From Lithobates sylvaticus (lineage: Eukaryota; Chordata; Amphibia; Anura; Ranidae): DNA of 64,000 bases. Of this stretch, positions 22,991 through 34,884 are shown one piece after another. The first letter of the stretch is position 1. Every line of letters begins with the position of its first letter. Under the pieces are notes generated by a model. That model saw only the letters and a program-made list of their open reading frames with translations, made no database searches and was not told the DNA's origin. The translations under genes were made by a program, and so were the position numbers. The stretch is taken from assembly GCA_028564925.1 (NCBI GenBank), contig CM053026.1, positions 644,761,854-644,825,853 on the forward strand, read 5' to 3'.

Positions 22991-23001
22991 ACACAGCCCA
23001 A

Positions 23002-23307
23002 CCAATGATCAGCAGCTCTGGGATACGCCTGAATTTGTGAGACTTGTGTATTTTTTTTTTTTACAGATGAATTACTAATGTGTTCAGTGGGACATGGAAG
23101 TCAGATGTGGAAGTGAAGTCTATTATGTTTCTCTCTGCTAGAAAAGAAAAGTCCTCCTATCCTGTACTGGAGAAGTAGATACTACCAGTCCAGTGTGTAT
23201 CTAAAGATAGTAATGGTGTTCTGACACCAATGCCCTTTTCAGCTGGCTGCAGCTAGTAGATCTCTGTACACAAGCTCTGCAATGTATGCTATTTGAATAG
23301 TCAGGAT
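23002..23307. other. Unassigned stretch
   Basis: No repeat ends or gene recognised; a T-run lies near 23051-23062. Confidence 0.4.
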
Positions 23308-23588
23308 TAGGGATGAGCCGAACACCCCCGGTCTGTTCACATGCGAACAACGCAAACTTGCGCAAACTTTCGAACACTGTTAAAGTCTATGGGACTCGAA
23401 TGTGAGAAATCAAAAGTGCAAATTTTAAAGGCTAATATGCAAGCTATTGTCCTAAAAAGTGTTTGAGGACCCGGGTCCTGCCCCAGGGGACACGTATCAA
23501 TGTAAAAAAAAGTTTTAAAAACGTCAGTTTTTCTGGAGCAGTGATTTTAATGATGCTTAAAGTGACAAAATAAAAGTGAAATATTCCT

Positions 23589-23763
23589 TTAACCTCCCTG
23601 GCGGTATGATTATTTCAGATTTTAGGTGCTGAAAGCGGTACCATTATTTTGCATGGAAATTTGGCGTTTTATATTCTTAGAAACAATTCACTTAAGTCCG
23701 TCCAAACAAGAGTCTAATAGACATCCCGGGTATGATAAAGTTTGAAATATGAAATCATAAATT

Positions 23764-23808
<45 letters not shown>

Positions 23809-24408
23809 TAACAAATAATAATATAAAAATTATTCAATAATGTAATCAAATCAAAAACACAAAAATTTACTCAGTTGCAGAATTGTCGCTGTGATTACTT
23901 TTAGTGTTTGATGATAAATTTCCCCACAAATCACTATCGCTCAATTCTAACTTATTATTGCTGTTTTCTAGCTGGTCTAAAAGCACTTTTGATGTAAAGG
24001 GACATTTTTTTGGTTGCTATGGACAATCTCCAGTTTCCTGGCATAAAGAATAGTATTTATAATATAACACTGCATGCAGGACACTGGACAAACCACTAGG
24101 GACAAAGGGGATGTGTAATTTTTTGATACAGTACTGTAATCTGTAAGATTACAGTATACTGTATCTATGCTGTGTTTTTTACTTTTTGAATTTGGCGCGA
24201 ACTTCGTCCCCGTGCGTCGCAACGCTCGCAGGGAACAGAGCTCGGCACTGTGAATCGAGCGAGACATGGCGGCTCGCAGATCACAGCGGGGAGACATCGC
24301 AGGATCCAGGGGACAAGGTAAGTAACCTCTACATGGATCCTGCAATGCGATCCCAAGTATTAAAATCTCACCCCGAGCCAGACTCGGGAATACCACCAGG
24401 GAGGCTAC
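23589..24408. mobile_element. Family G element G2 nested in V
   Basis: TTAA-CCTCCCTGGCGGTATGA at 23589 and inverted ATACCACCAGGGAGG then CTAC (mutated TTAA) at 24408. The V copy at 62500-62560 shows the empty site, reading on the other strand ATTCCTTTAAATATCG where G2 sits. It includes an (AT)n run at 23771-23799. Confidence 0.85.
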
Positions 24409-24799
24409 ATATCATACCTGGGGAGTGTCTATAGTATGCCTGTAAAGTGGTGCATGTTTACCGTGTTTAGAACAGTCCCTGCACAAAATAAAATTTCTAA
24501 AGGAATAAAAGTCATTTAAAACTGCTTGCGGCTGTAATGTAATGTCGAGTCCCGGCAATATGGATGAATATTATTGAGAAAAACTACATGGGTAACCCCC
24601 CAGCCCATTACCAGGCCCTTTGGGTCCTGTATGGATATTAAGGGGAACCCTGCACCCAAATTAAAAAAAGAGAAGGCGTGGGGCCCCCACACTGAACAGC
24701 AGTATACAGGCAGTCCCAAGAAAGACAGGGACTGTAGGTTTGTTCTTAAGTTGAATCTGTTATTTGGAACAGGTACATTTTGTAAGTATAGCTCCAGCC

Positions 24800-26109
24800 A
24801 AAAAATGACCAGCCAAAGACATTGGCTTCCACATGCCGGTAGAGAGCCGGAATCGCCTTCCATGATTTTTGGGAACCTGCCACTGAGGTACCGCACATTC
24901 CACAAATTCAAGAAAGGGGGAAGAGCTGCCAGCTGAAAAGGCAGCAGTTGGAGTGCTAGCAATTTAGCCAAGCTAGCATTCAGCCGTTGGGCATGTGGAT
25001 GGCTGGGACCAAATTTCTTTCGCCGGTTTAGCAACTGGGGAAGGGAAATTTGCCTGCCACAATCGGACGTTGGTGTAGCGATAGCAGATTGCCCGCAAGT
25101 ATTTGGCACACCTAATTCTACACCGTCATTCCTCTCAGTGCAGGTTCCTGAGAGAACTGAAGGTATAGTGGGGTTGGAGATCCCATCTGATGAAGAGAAA
25201 GGAGTGGTCTGCCTTGTTCTTTGGTGTGGGTCTTTTAAGTATACTTCCCAACGGACTTCATGGGAGTTCGACATATGTCTGGTCAAGCATGTGGTGCCCA
25301 AGCGGCTGCTGTTTTAGCCATGCTTGATACGCTTCAGACATATGTTGCAAACAGCAATGGTGCGATCTGCTGCACACATCTCAAGAAAGGCCCACACCAA
25401 AGACCTTTTGGAAAAACGTGCAGCGCCCTGCACATGCTGACTCCACTATGTGATGCAGTCAGTTGGCTGCCCTTAAGCTGGCTCCTGGAGGGCATCCTGC
25501 CTCGTTGGAGATGTGCCTCCTCCTCATCCTCCTCCTCTCTCCTATCAGGCACCCATGTAGAGTCAGTAACCTCATCATCCCCTCCCTCCTCGTCACTGGA
25601 GCAAACCTGGCAGTATGCTGCAGCTGCGAGTTTGTTGTACTTCTTGGGCACCCCCTCTCTCTGGGCTCACGTTACTGCCTTCCTCAATCTGGGTACCATC
25701 ATCGGAGCCTTCAAATGCTGTGCATCCTCCTGCAGCATGTACCCAACATTGTGGTCGAACAGTTCGGGGGACTCCTCAGGGCATGATGGTGGGGCTAGGG
25801 AAGGAGTGACTGATGACATTGAGCCGATGGAAGAGGCCCCTTTGGCAGCTGCATTGGCAGCCAAAGTACTCGGAGCCTGGGTGACAGAGGATGAGGAGGA
25901 TGAGGGCGGCTTGTCCACTCTACCAACTATTCTGTATGTTGTGGCTCAACACAGCCAGCTGCTGAAAAAAAGGACAAGCGTGCCCCATGGCCACGTGCTG
26001 AGGATGCACCGTGTCCACGACCAGCAATGTTGGCTGTAGACACAGAGCCTGCTTGCCCTCTTTTAGTGGCCTGTGAGCATCTGCCTCTCCTTGTTGGCCT
26101 TCCAGACAT
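24800..26109 (-). pseudogene. hAT transposase, N-terminal half, broken
   Basis: Reading leftward from an ATG at 26109, a basic start (MSGRPTRRGR) is followed by a Ser-rich and acidic region (SSDEEGGDDE; REEEDEEE). Next comes a BED zinc finger at about 25395-25260: VWAFLEM, CNIC, then GTTCLTRH and the final His of MSNSH, giving the C2H2 ligands. Further on SHPHAQRLNASLAKLLALQL resembles the conserved hAT N-terminal region. A stop follows KRIKHG inside the finger, and there are frame changes near 25920 and 25650. The catalytic DDE/RW region and C-terminal dimerisation domain are absent. Confidence 0.75.
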
Positions 26110-26390
26110 ACTGTATTTGATTTATTTGTAATGTATTTGAATAGGTACACCAGGAATGGCCGCCTTCAGTGAGATGTAGCTGCACAAAGCTGGGATGTAT
26201 ATATATACTGAATATACTGCAGCTAACTGAATCAACTGCTTGCCTGTAGTATATTCGGAAGAGAACAACAGGGACGGTCTGTAGTGAGATCTAACTGCAC
26301 AGGATACAGTACTCAATATATACTGCAGCTAACTGAATTAACTGCCTGCCTGTAGTATATTACAAACAGAACAACAGGAATGGTCTGCAG

Positions 26391-28307
26391 CAGTGGCGGA
26401 ACTACCGCCATAGCGACACACGCGGCCGCTATGGGGCCCGCAGCTGCTATGGGGCCCCTGGGGAGGAGGAGGAAAGCATACTGCCGGGGCCGGGGGGGGG
26501 GGGTGGCGAGCACTGCCCGCACGGTCCCCCAGCCAGGGGAAGTGAGTCCGTACAAGGCAGCAGAGCGCTGTGTAATAGCTTTTATTTGAATGCCCTGTGA
26601 GTTCCCGGGGCTCACCGTCACATAGCCCCACCTCTTGGCCCGACGCTTTTGATAGACAGAACGCCGGTCCAATGCGGGACATGTGACGTCATCAAAGGCG
26701 CCGGGCCAAGAGGTGGGGCTATGTGACGTTGAGCCCCGGGAACTCACAGGGCATTCAAATGTTAGCTATTACAGCGCTCTGCTGGACAGCGCGCCTCTTC
26801 CTCTCCTCACTTCCCCTGGCTGGGGGACCGTGCGGCCGGTGCTCGCCCCCCCCCCCCAATCTGAGAGAGCCCCACGCTCGCCAATAAGGGCTGCTGCAGT
26901 CTGGCTCACCTCTTCCACTGCACAGGTGAGGCTGCATTGGGCACGGGGGAGGCTGCATTGGGCACTAGAGAGGCTGCATTGGGCACGAGAGAGGCTGCAT
27001 TGGGCACGAGAGAGGCTGCATTGGGCACGGGTGAGGCTGCATTGGGCACGGGTGAGGCTGCATTGGACACGGGGAGGCTGCATTGGGCACGGGGGAGGCT
27101 GCATTGGGCACGGGGGAGGCTGCATTGGGCACGAGAGAGGCTGCATTGGGCACGGGGGAGGCTGCATTGGGCACGGGGGAGGCTGCATTGGGCATGGGTC
27201 AGGCTGCATTGGGCATGGGTGGGGCCACGCTGCATTGGGCAAAGGTGAGGCTGCATTGGGCACGGGTCAGGCTGCATTGGGCATGGGCAGGCCACGCTGC
27301 ATTGGGCACGGGTCATGCTGAATTGGGCACGGGTCAGGCTGCATTGGGCATGGGTGGGGCCACGCTGCATTGGGCAAAGGTGAGGCTGCATTGGGCACGG
27401 GTCAGGCTGCATTGGGCATGGGCAGGCCACGCTGCATTGGGCACGGGTCATGCTGAATTGGGCACGGGTCAGGCTGCATTGGGCATGGGCAGGCCACGCT
27501 GCATTGGGCACGGGTCATGCTGAATTGGGCACGGGTCATGCTGCATTGGGCACAGGTGAGGCCACGCTGCATTGGGCAAAGGTGAGGCTGCATTGGGCAC
27601 GGGTGAGGCTGCATTGGGCACGGGTGAGGCTGCATTGGGCACAGGTGAGGCTGCATTGGGCATGGGTCAGGCTGCATTGGGCATGGGTGGGGCCACGCTG
27701 CATTGGGCAAAGGTGAGGCTGCATTGGGCACGGGTCAGGCTGCATTGGGCATGGGCAGGCCACGCTGCATTGGGCACGGGTCATGCTGAATTGGGCATGG
27801 GTGGGGGCCACGCTGCATTGGGCAAAGGTGAGGCTGCATTGGGCACGGGTCAGGCTGCATTGGGCACAAGTGGGCACAGGTGAGGCAGTATTGGGCACAG
27901 GTGAGGCAGTATTGGGCACTGGCCATGCTGCTTTGGGCACAGGTGAGGCTGCATTGGACACTGGACATGCTGTATTGGGCACAGACCACGCTGCATTGGG
28001 CACAGGTGAGGCAGTATTGGGCATGGGCAGACCACGCTGCATTGGGCACAGGTGAGGATTATTGAAGCGCTAACACCAGGTGTTTGGAGTATCTTTATCT
28101 GTTGATTAAACTTTCTGGAATACATATATTGCTATTGTGGTGTAGGATCTGGGCTCTTTCTTTCTTCTCAGACTCGAACCACACACCCTTTGAGCCCCGC
28201 CCTTTAAACCAAGCCCACTATTTAATTTAAGCCCCGCCATTTTTTTGTGGGGGGGGGCCCATACAACATTTTGCTATGGGGCCCTGTGATTTCTAGTTAC
28301 GCCCCTG
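26391..28307. mobile_element. Non-autonomous hAT with 21-bp minisatellite, nested
   Basis: Ends CAGTGGCGGAACTACCG and, inverted, CAGGGGCGTAACTAGAA. Exact 8-bp duplication GTCTGCAG at 26383-26390 and 28308-28315. The left third is a large inverted repeat (about 26495-26680 against 26690-26865, including AACTCACAGGGCATTCAAAT). The middle is the tandem array. Confidence 0.95.
26930..28060. repeat. 21-bp minisatellite in hAT
   Basis: About 50 units of AGGCTGCATTGGGCACGGGT(G), with a higher-order repeat of ~120-150 bp marked by GGCCACGCTGCATTGGGC (27222, 27290, 27358, 27426, 27494). Stop-free frames on both strands are artefacts of the unit. Confidence 0.95.
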
Positions 28308-28830
28308 GTCTGCAGTGAGATCTAGCTACACAGGATACAGTACTGAATATACTGCAGCTAACTGAATCAACTGCCTGCATGTAGTATATTAGGAACAGAA
28401 CAACAGTAATGGTCTGCAGCGAGATCTAGCTGCACAGGATACAGTACTGAATATACTGCAGCTAACTGAATGAACTGCCTGCCTGTAGTATATTAGGAAC
28501 AGAACAACAGGAATGGTCTGCAGTGAGATCTAACTGCACAGGACACAGTACTGAATATACTGCAGCTAACTGAATGAACTGCCTGCCTGTAGTATATTAG
28601 GAACAGAACAAAAGGAACGGTCTGCAGTGAGATCTAGCTAATCTGGATCAACTGCCTGCCTGAAGTATATTACAAATAGTACAGCAGGAACGGTCTGCAG
28701 TGATATCTAGCTAAACTGGATCAAATGCCTGCCTGAAGTAGATTAGAAATAGTACAGCAAGAACCGTCTGCAGTGAGATCTACCTAACTGAATAAACTGC
28801 CTGCTTAAAGTAAATGAAATGTGTTAGGTA

Positions 28831-29248
28831 CCTGGTAGTGGAGCCCGACTTGTAGGAGGAGACCTCTCTTACAACGCTGGTTCAGGAGCCACTGAAATAG
28901 GAACAGTGGTCTCGAAAGCACAGTGGGTAGGAGTGCCTGCTGGTGTAGAAGCCGCTGGTACTGGTAGCAGAGTAGAGATCCCTCAGGGATGGCTGGACTG
29001 CAGGTGATGGTGGACAGAGGCTGGCAGTGGCCTGAAGAGCTGATGAGTGCAGAGGCAGTGGTCACTGGAGCTTGTGGGAAGAGCCAGGAGTATAGCAGCA
29101 CACTGAACAGGACAGCAGGCCAGAGGAGGGTCAGACGGTCTGGGTCGGCAGGCAATCAGGCAGGTGTAAACAGCAGGCAAAGGCAGAGTTGGTAAAACAG
29201 GCAGCGGTCGGCAACGGATCACAGGCAGAGGCAATAGCAGGGTCAGGT
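28831..29248. other. Unassigned GC-rich stretch
   Basis: Purine-rich, possibly repetitive DNA with words such as GGCAGGCAATCAGGCAGG. No repeat ends and no supported gene. Its origin is unclear. Confidence 0.4.
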
Positions 29249-29615
29249 CTTGGATGGTTTTTCAGACGGAATTCCGCTCCAGCTTGGCTTGCACACACAC
29301 GGTCATACAAAAGTTCGATGAACTTTCGACCGCCAAGAACGCGGTGACGTACAACACTATGACGAGCCGAGAAAATTAAGTTCACTGCTTCCGAGCATGC
29401 GTCAAATTGTTTCCGAGCATGCATAGGAATTTTGCCCGTCGGAACTGGTAAAGACGATCGGAATTTCCGATCGGAACTTTTTCCGACCGAAAAAATTGAG
29501 AACCTGCTCTCAATCTTTTGCTGGCTGGAATTCCGTCAGTAAAAGTCTAATGGAGCATACACATGGTCGCATTTTCGGACCAAAAGCTCACACCGCTCGT
29601 GTGTATGGGGCATTA
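29249..29615. mobile_element. Family A MITE A5, left-truncated
   Basis: Matches the 5840-6269 copy in inverted orientation from TCTTGGATGGTTTTT onward and ends GTGTGTATGGGGCATTA. About 30 bp of the left end are missing. Confidence 0.75.
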
Positions 29616-30224
29616 GGGTACATTCACATTGACTTGCATTTTCCTGCAGAGATCACCACTAGAGTAGAAAATGTGTTCTGTGTGCCTTGTCCACACCACA
29701 ATACTGGTAATAATAATAATATACATTTTATTTATAGGCACCTTTCATAACACCCTAGGTCACCTTACAAAGATAGCAAAAGAGCAACAAAAAAGTAAAT
29801 ATATATTACATAACCATTAAATTACAAAAACAAATCAATGAAGTCAGACAGAGTAGGCTAGTTTAAAAAGATGAGTTTTGAGATGTGATTCGAAAATGGT
29901 TTTGTGTGCGATGCAGAAAAATGCAGACATGCTACATTTTTCAGCAGCACATTGGATGACAATGAAGCATAAAGCACTGTGTTGCTCTGCAGAGACATGA
30001 ATGAAGTGTCACTATGTGACAATTCACATAAAGTTAGAAGAAGAAAAAAAGTATCTCTGGCTGCTGGAGCTATATCTTCACTAAAGGGACAACGGCGGCC
30101 TCACTCCTAACACCGGCCGGCACACTGTGATAGCTGCATAGGGAGGAAGATGAGTGCACAGAACTGAACTGATCCAGTGTGTGTTACAGCCAGAGTCCTG
30201 CTTTGTAGCGGCTGGGAAGGAGGG
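29616..30224. other. Unassigned stretch with a common vertebrate repeat tail
   Basis: ATAATAATAATATACATTTT then ATTTATAGGCACCTTTCATA near 29708-29750 resembles a tail motif seen in many fish and amphibian repeats. I could not fix its family or ends. No gene is seen. Confidence 0.35.
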
Positions 30225-31275
30225 TGGATTGGGACTGTCTCTTTGCTGATCTAAGGCTCTCTCATTGCTGGACTGAGGGTGCTGTCTCCTTGCTGGACTG
30301 AGGCTGTCTCCTTGCTGGTCTAAGTTTGTCACCTTGCTGGACCGAGGCTGTCTCCTTGCTGGTCTAAAGTTGTCACCTTGCTGGACCGAGGCTGTCTCCT
30401 TGCTGGTCTAAAGTTGTCACCTTGCTGGACCGAGGCTGTCTCCTTGCTGGTCTAAAGTTGTCACCTTGCTGGGCTGAGGCTGTCTCTTCGCTGGACTGAG
30501 ACAGTCTCCTTGCTGGTCTAAGGTTGTCACCTTGCTGGACTGCGACTGTCTTCTTGCTGGCCTGAGGCTTTCTCATTGCTGGACTGGGGATGTCTCTTTG
30601 CTGGTCTGAGACTTTCTCTTTGCTGGACTGGGGATGTCTCTTTGCTGGTCTGAGCCTGTCTCTTTGCTGGACTAAGGCTGTATCTTTGCTAGACTAGGGG
30701 TGTCTCTTTGCTGGTCTGAGGCTGTCTCTTTGCTGGACTGGGATGTCTCTTTGCTGGTCTGAGGGTGTCTCTTTGCTGGTCTGGGGGCTGTCTCTTTGCT
30801 GGTCTGGGGCTGTCTCTTGCTGGTCTGGGACTGTCTCTTTGCTGGACTGGGGCTGTCTCTTTTCTGGATGGGGATGTCTCTTTTCTGGATTGGGGATGTC
30901 TCCTTGCTGGTCTGAGGCTGTCTCTTTGCTGGACTGAGACTTTCTCTTTGCTGGACTGGGGATGTCTCTTTGCTGGTCTGAGGCTGTCTCTTTGCTGGAC
31001 TAAAGCTGTATCTTTGCTAGACTAGGGGTGTCTCTTTGCTGGTCTGAGGCTGTCTCTTTGCTGGTCTGGGGCTGTCTCTTTGCTGGTCTGGGGCTGTCTC
31101 TTGCTGGTCTGGGACTGTCTCTTTGCTGAACTGGGGCTGTCTCTTTGCTGGATGGGGATGTCTCTTTTCTGGATTGGGGATGTCTCTTCGCTGGATTGGG
31201 CTGCTCTCTTTGCTGGGTGGGGGTGTCTCTTTGCTACATGGGAATGTCTCTTTGCTGGATTGGGATGTTTCTTTG
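30225..31275. repeat. ~21-22 bp minisatellite (CTGTCTCTTTGCTGG type)
   Basis: About 48 units of CTGTCTC(C/T)TTGCTGG(A/T)CTGAGG. The proximal units carry CTTGCTGG and AAGTTGTCACC and the distal ones TTTGCTGG, so the array has two homogenised halves. Frames on both strands are artefacts. Confidence 0.93.
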
Positions 31276-31278
31276 CTC

Positions 31279-31306
31279 CACCCCCCCCCCCCCCCCCCCC
31301 CCCCCC
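31279..31306. repeat. Poly-C tract
   Basis: An uninterrupted run of about 28 C directly after the minisatellite. Such G/C homopolymers are prone to assembly length error. Confidence 0.9.
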
Positions 31307-31831
31307 AGGGATCTAAAATGCCGGTGCCTATTTTTTGTCTCAGTCTGGGCCTGCTCCCACCCTTCACGAGCACTTATTTGTGGTTTTGTCACCTTCTAAA
31401 TTCGAGGGCGGACTGGCTTGTGTTTAAATATGTTGTTTGATTGAGTTTTTATAACTAAGCAATGAGATATTATTACTTTGAATTATTCTTTATTGATGAA
31501 ATTTGATATATGGTGTTTATTTATGTTTCAAGCCAAAATAAAGGGCCGTGGCCATTTATTGCCAAATACAGTGCCTTAAAAAAGTATTCATACCCCACAT
31601 TTTGTCATGTTACAACCAAAAATGTAAATGTATTTTATTGGGATTGTATGTGATTGAACAACACAAAGGGGCACATAATTGTGAAGTGGAAGGAAAATGA
31701 TAAATGTGAAAAGTGTGGCGTGCATTTGTATTCAGCCCCCCTCTGTCAATACTTTTGTAGAACCACCTTTCGCTGCAATTACAGCTGCAAGTATTTTTTG
31801 GGATGTCTCTACCAGCTTTGCACATCTAGAG

Positions 31832-33698
31832 CAGGGGTGCCCAACCTTTTGAGGAGCGAGGGCCACTTTAGCGACTTGGTAACCGGTCGCGGGCCACAAT
31901 GACCGTAGCGGGCGGATGGCAGGTCTGTGTCCACTCCGCATATGTAGAGCAGACACAGATGCAGCCCGCTCTACCCTAAGGGCCCTCTGATCTGCCCAAA
32001 CAGAAGGGGACAGATCCCCTTCTGTATTTTTAAGCAGATCGGATTGCAGATAGGCGGGTGTAAGCAGACACGAGTCCGTTTACATCTGCCGCTCTATAGA
32101 GGTGAATGGAGGGTCCGATTGGGTCCGCCTGAAAAACAGACAGGCAGACCCCATCGGACCGATCGTGTGAAAGGGGACTGAGGCCCCTTTCACACTGAAG
32201 CACAGCGGTTTACCTGCATCTCAACTGACCTTGATCTTCACTTCTTCCTCAGGATTCCTGCAGCTGGTTGCTGCTGTCCCCCAGGTGGTTATAACTGGTG
32301 GCTGCTGCTGGCTGTCCTCCAGGGCTGGTACTGCTGGCTGGTACTGCTGTTGGGTACTGCCTGCTGGTACCGCTGGCAGATACCACTGGCTGGTACTGCT
32401 GGCTGTGCTGGTGGGTACTGGTGCTGCTGGTGGGTACTGGTGCTGCTGACTGGTAATGGTACTGCTGGCTGGTACTGCTGGTGGGTACTGGTACTGCTGG
32501 TGGGTACTGGTACTGCTGGATGGTACTGGTACTGCTGGCTGGTACTGCTGGCTGATACCGCTGTTGAGTACTGCCTGCTGCTAATGCTGGCAGATACCGC
32601 TGGCTGGTACTGCTGGTTGGTACTGGTACTGCTGGCGTGTGCTGGTGGGTACTGGTGCTGCTGGTGGGTACTGGTGCTGCTGGTGGGTACTGGTGCTGCT
32701 GGTGGGTACTGGTGCTGCTGGCTGGTAATGGTACTGCTGGCGGGTACTCGTGACTGGTACTGGTGGCTAGTACTGCTGGTGGGTACTGGTACTGGTGGCG
32801 GGTACTGCTGACTGGTACTGGTACTGCTGGCTGGTACTGGTGGCGGGTACTGGTACTGCTGGTGGGTACTGCTGGTGGGTACTGCTGGCGGGTACTGGTA
32901 CTGGTGGCGGGTACTGGTACTGGTGGCGGGTACTGGTACTGCTGGCGGGTACTGGTACTGCTGGCGGGTACTGGTGACTGGTACTGGTACTGCTGGTGGG
33001 TACTGGTGACTGGTACTGGTGGCTTGTACTGCTGGTGGGTACTGGTACTGGTGGCGGGTACTGCTGGCTGGTACTGGTACTGCTGGTGGGTACTGATACT
33101 GCTGGCGGGTACTGGTACTGGTACTGCTGGTGGGTACTGGTACTGGTGGCGGGCACTGGTACTGGTGGCTAGTACTGCTGGTGGGTACTGGTACTGGTGG
33201 GGGGTACTGGTACTGGTGGCTAGTACTGCTGGTGGGTACTGGTACTGGTGGCGGGTACTGCTGGTGGGTACTGATACTGCTGGTGGGTACTGGTACTGGT
33301 ACTGCTGGCGGGTACTGGTACTGGTACCTGGTACTGCTGGTGGGTACTTGTACTGGTACCTGGTACTGCTGGTGGGTACTGGTACTGCTGGCTCTGGCAC
33401 TGCTGGCTGTTGTCTGTGATCTCATTCTCAGGAAGCATCATGCGGCTGCAGTAGACAGCAGAGCCGATGCTTCCTGTCACAGGCGGAGTACATTTGATAT
33501 CACTCCGCCTGTGAAGGAGCCGGCGCTATACAGGAAGCATCGGCTCTGCTTCCTTTAGCGGCGGCTCAGTTGTTCGCGCTGATGCTCGGAGATGGCGGGT
33601 CGGGGACCCGCGATCAGGGCTTGCCGACCCGCCATCTCGGAGCAAGACGTGGCGGGCCACCTTGGATGGCGCCGCGGGCCACCGGTTGGGCACCCATG
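31832..33698. mobile_element. Non-autonomous hAT with minisatellite, nested in Tc1-B
   Basis: Ends CAGGGGTGCCCAACCTTTT and, inverted, CATGGGTGCCCAACCGG. Exact 8-bp duplication ATCTAGAG (31824-31831 and 33699-33706). GCGAGGGCCAC near the left end has a counterpart GTGGCGGGCCACC at the right. The core is the tandem array at 32290-33410. Confidence 0.95.
32290..33410. repeat. GGTACTGCTGG(T/C)GGGTACT minisatellite in hAT
   Basis: About 1.1 kb of short units (6-, 15- and 21-bp steps) built from TGGTACTG, CTGGTGGG and GGCGGGTACT. It yields stop-free frames of several hundred codons on both strands (for example repeated PVPTSSTS on the minus strand). These are not proteins. Confidence 0.95.
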
Positions 33699-33806
33699 AT
33701 CTAGAGAGTGACATTTTTGCCCATTCTTCTTTGCAAAATAGCTCAAGCTCTGTCAGATTGGATGGAGAGTGTCTGTGAACAGCAATTTCCAAGTCTTGCC
33801 ACAGAT

Positions 33807-34166
33807 TCCCCATACACACGGTCGGACATTCCGACCACAAAATCCGTCTGATTTTTTCAGACGGATTTTGGCCGAAACTTGTCTTGCATACACACGGTCG
33901 CACAAAGTTGTTGGGAAATCTGATCGTTCGGAACGAGGTGACGTAGAAAGCGTACGAAGGGACTACGTCTCCAGCAAATAGCTTTCGTCTCCAACTTTTT
34001 TCTGAGCATGCGTGGCACTTGGAAAATTTTAGATCCAGCTCTCAAACTTTTTCCGTCAGAAATTCCAACGGAAAAAATCCGAGCCCACACACGATCGTTT
34101 TTTCTGTCAACATAATCCGATCTGACTTTTTCCGTCTGAATTTCCGACCGTGTGTATGGGGCATAA
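33807..34166. mobile_element. Family A MITE A6
   Basis: CCCCATACACACGGTCGGA at the left and TGTGTATGGGGCATAA at the right, inside Tc1-B. The outermost left bases are lost. Confidence 0.8.
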
Positions 34167-34169
34167 GAC

Positions 34170-34592
34170 TAATGCCCTGTACACACGGTCAGATGTTCAG
34201 ACGGAAAATGTCCTATCGGACCATGTTGTCGGAAATTCCGACCGTGTGTGGGCTCGGACTTTTTCCGTTGGAATTTCTGACGGAAAAAGTTTGAGATCCT
34301 GCTTTTAAATTTTCCGACAACAAAGTCTATCGGACTTTTTCCGATCGTGTGTAGCGAATTCCGACAAAGTGCCACGCATGCTCAGATCACATTACAAGAC
34401 CAAAGCTATTGGCTACTAGCCTCTACATAGTCCCGTCGTACGCAACAAACGTCACCACGTTCAGGATGATCGTTTTTTTCCGACAACTTTGTCCGACCGT
34501 GTGTATGCAACACCAGTGTCGGACAAAAATCCGTCTGAAAAAATTTGACGGATTCTGTGGTCAGAATTTCCGACTGTGTGTACGGGGCATAA
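34170..34592. mobile_element. Family A MITE A7, adjacent to A6
   Basis: TAA-TGCCCTGTACACACGG and TGTGTACGGGGCA-TAA, with TAA at both borders. It lies four bases after A6. The word TAAGACTAA recurs at both right borders. Confidence 0.85.
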
Positions 34593-34884
34593 GACTAAAT
34601 TGAAATTTGACTTCAAAATTAACACTGGTCTGTAGTGCATGTTCATACCACAATGTAATAATAAATAACATATTAGATTTTTCACTCCAGCAGTATATAA
34701 TGAGTTTGCAAATTGTAGAGAATTGTTAACTAATGCATGACTAATGGTGATTTAGTCGACTAAATACAACTAAAACTAAAACTGCAGAAGAGAAGACTAA
34801 AATGGGAGTAAAACTAAAATGCCATTTTAGTCCTAAGACTAAAACTAAATCGAAATTTGCTGCCAAAATTAACACTGCTCCAGA
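34593..34884. mobile_element. hAT-like fragment (family O)
   Basis: Two direct copies of GAAATTTG(A/C) then AAAATTAACACTG (34602-34630 and 34852-34880) are separated by ~250 bp. The CACTG end would fit a hAT terminus, but no partner end or clear duplication is found. Confidence 0.4.

Larger units (their letters stand above)
26160..28810. repeat. ~105-bp tandem repeat, interrupted by a hAT
   Basis: Units run from GGTCTGCAGTGAGATCTA through ATACTGCAGCTAACTGAATC to TAGTATATTAGGAACAG. About two units lie before 26391 and six after 28307, the last ones shortened. The array lies upstream of the minus-strand transposase, in its presumed 5' region. Confidence 0.85.
23308..28830 (-). mobile_element. 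hAT family V copy with transposase remnant and tandem array
   Basis: The left end TAGGGATGAGCCGAACA (23308 on) fits the (C/T)AGGG pattern of hAT termini. It is followed by the conserved family tail also found at 35750 and 62280-62798. Inside lie element G2 (23589-24408), half a BED-finger transposase on the minus strand, a ~105-bp tandem array and a second hAT (26391-28307). The right terminus could not be identified, so the end coordinate is approximate. Confidence 0.65.

Noticed and set aside
25260-26039. Plus-strand frame of 259 codons
   Set aside because: It is the complement of the hAT transposase remnant; the BED finger is readable only on the minus strand.
26769-28125. Multiple overlapping repeat proteins (PNAASPV, ALGTGEA)
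   Set aside because: Products of a 21-bp repeat unit whose length is a multiple of three.
32249-33425. Frames of up to ~380 codons rich in Ser, Thr, Pro, Val and Tyr
   Set aside because: They lie wholly within the tandem array of a hAT, are open in several frames and have no start context or domain.
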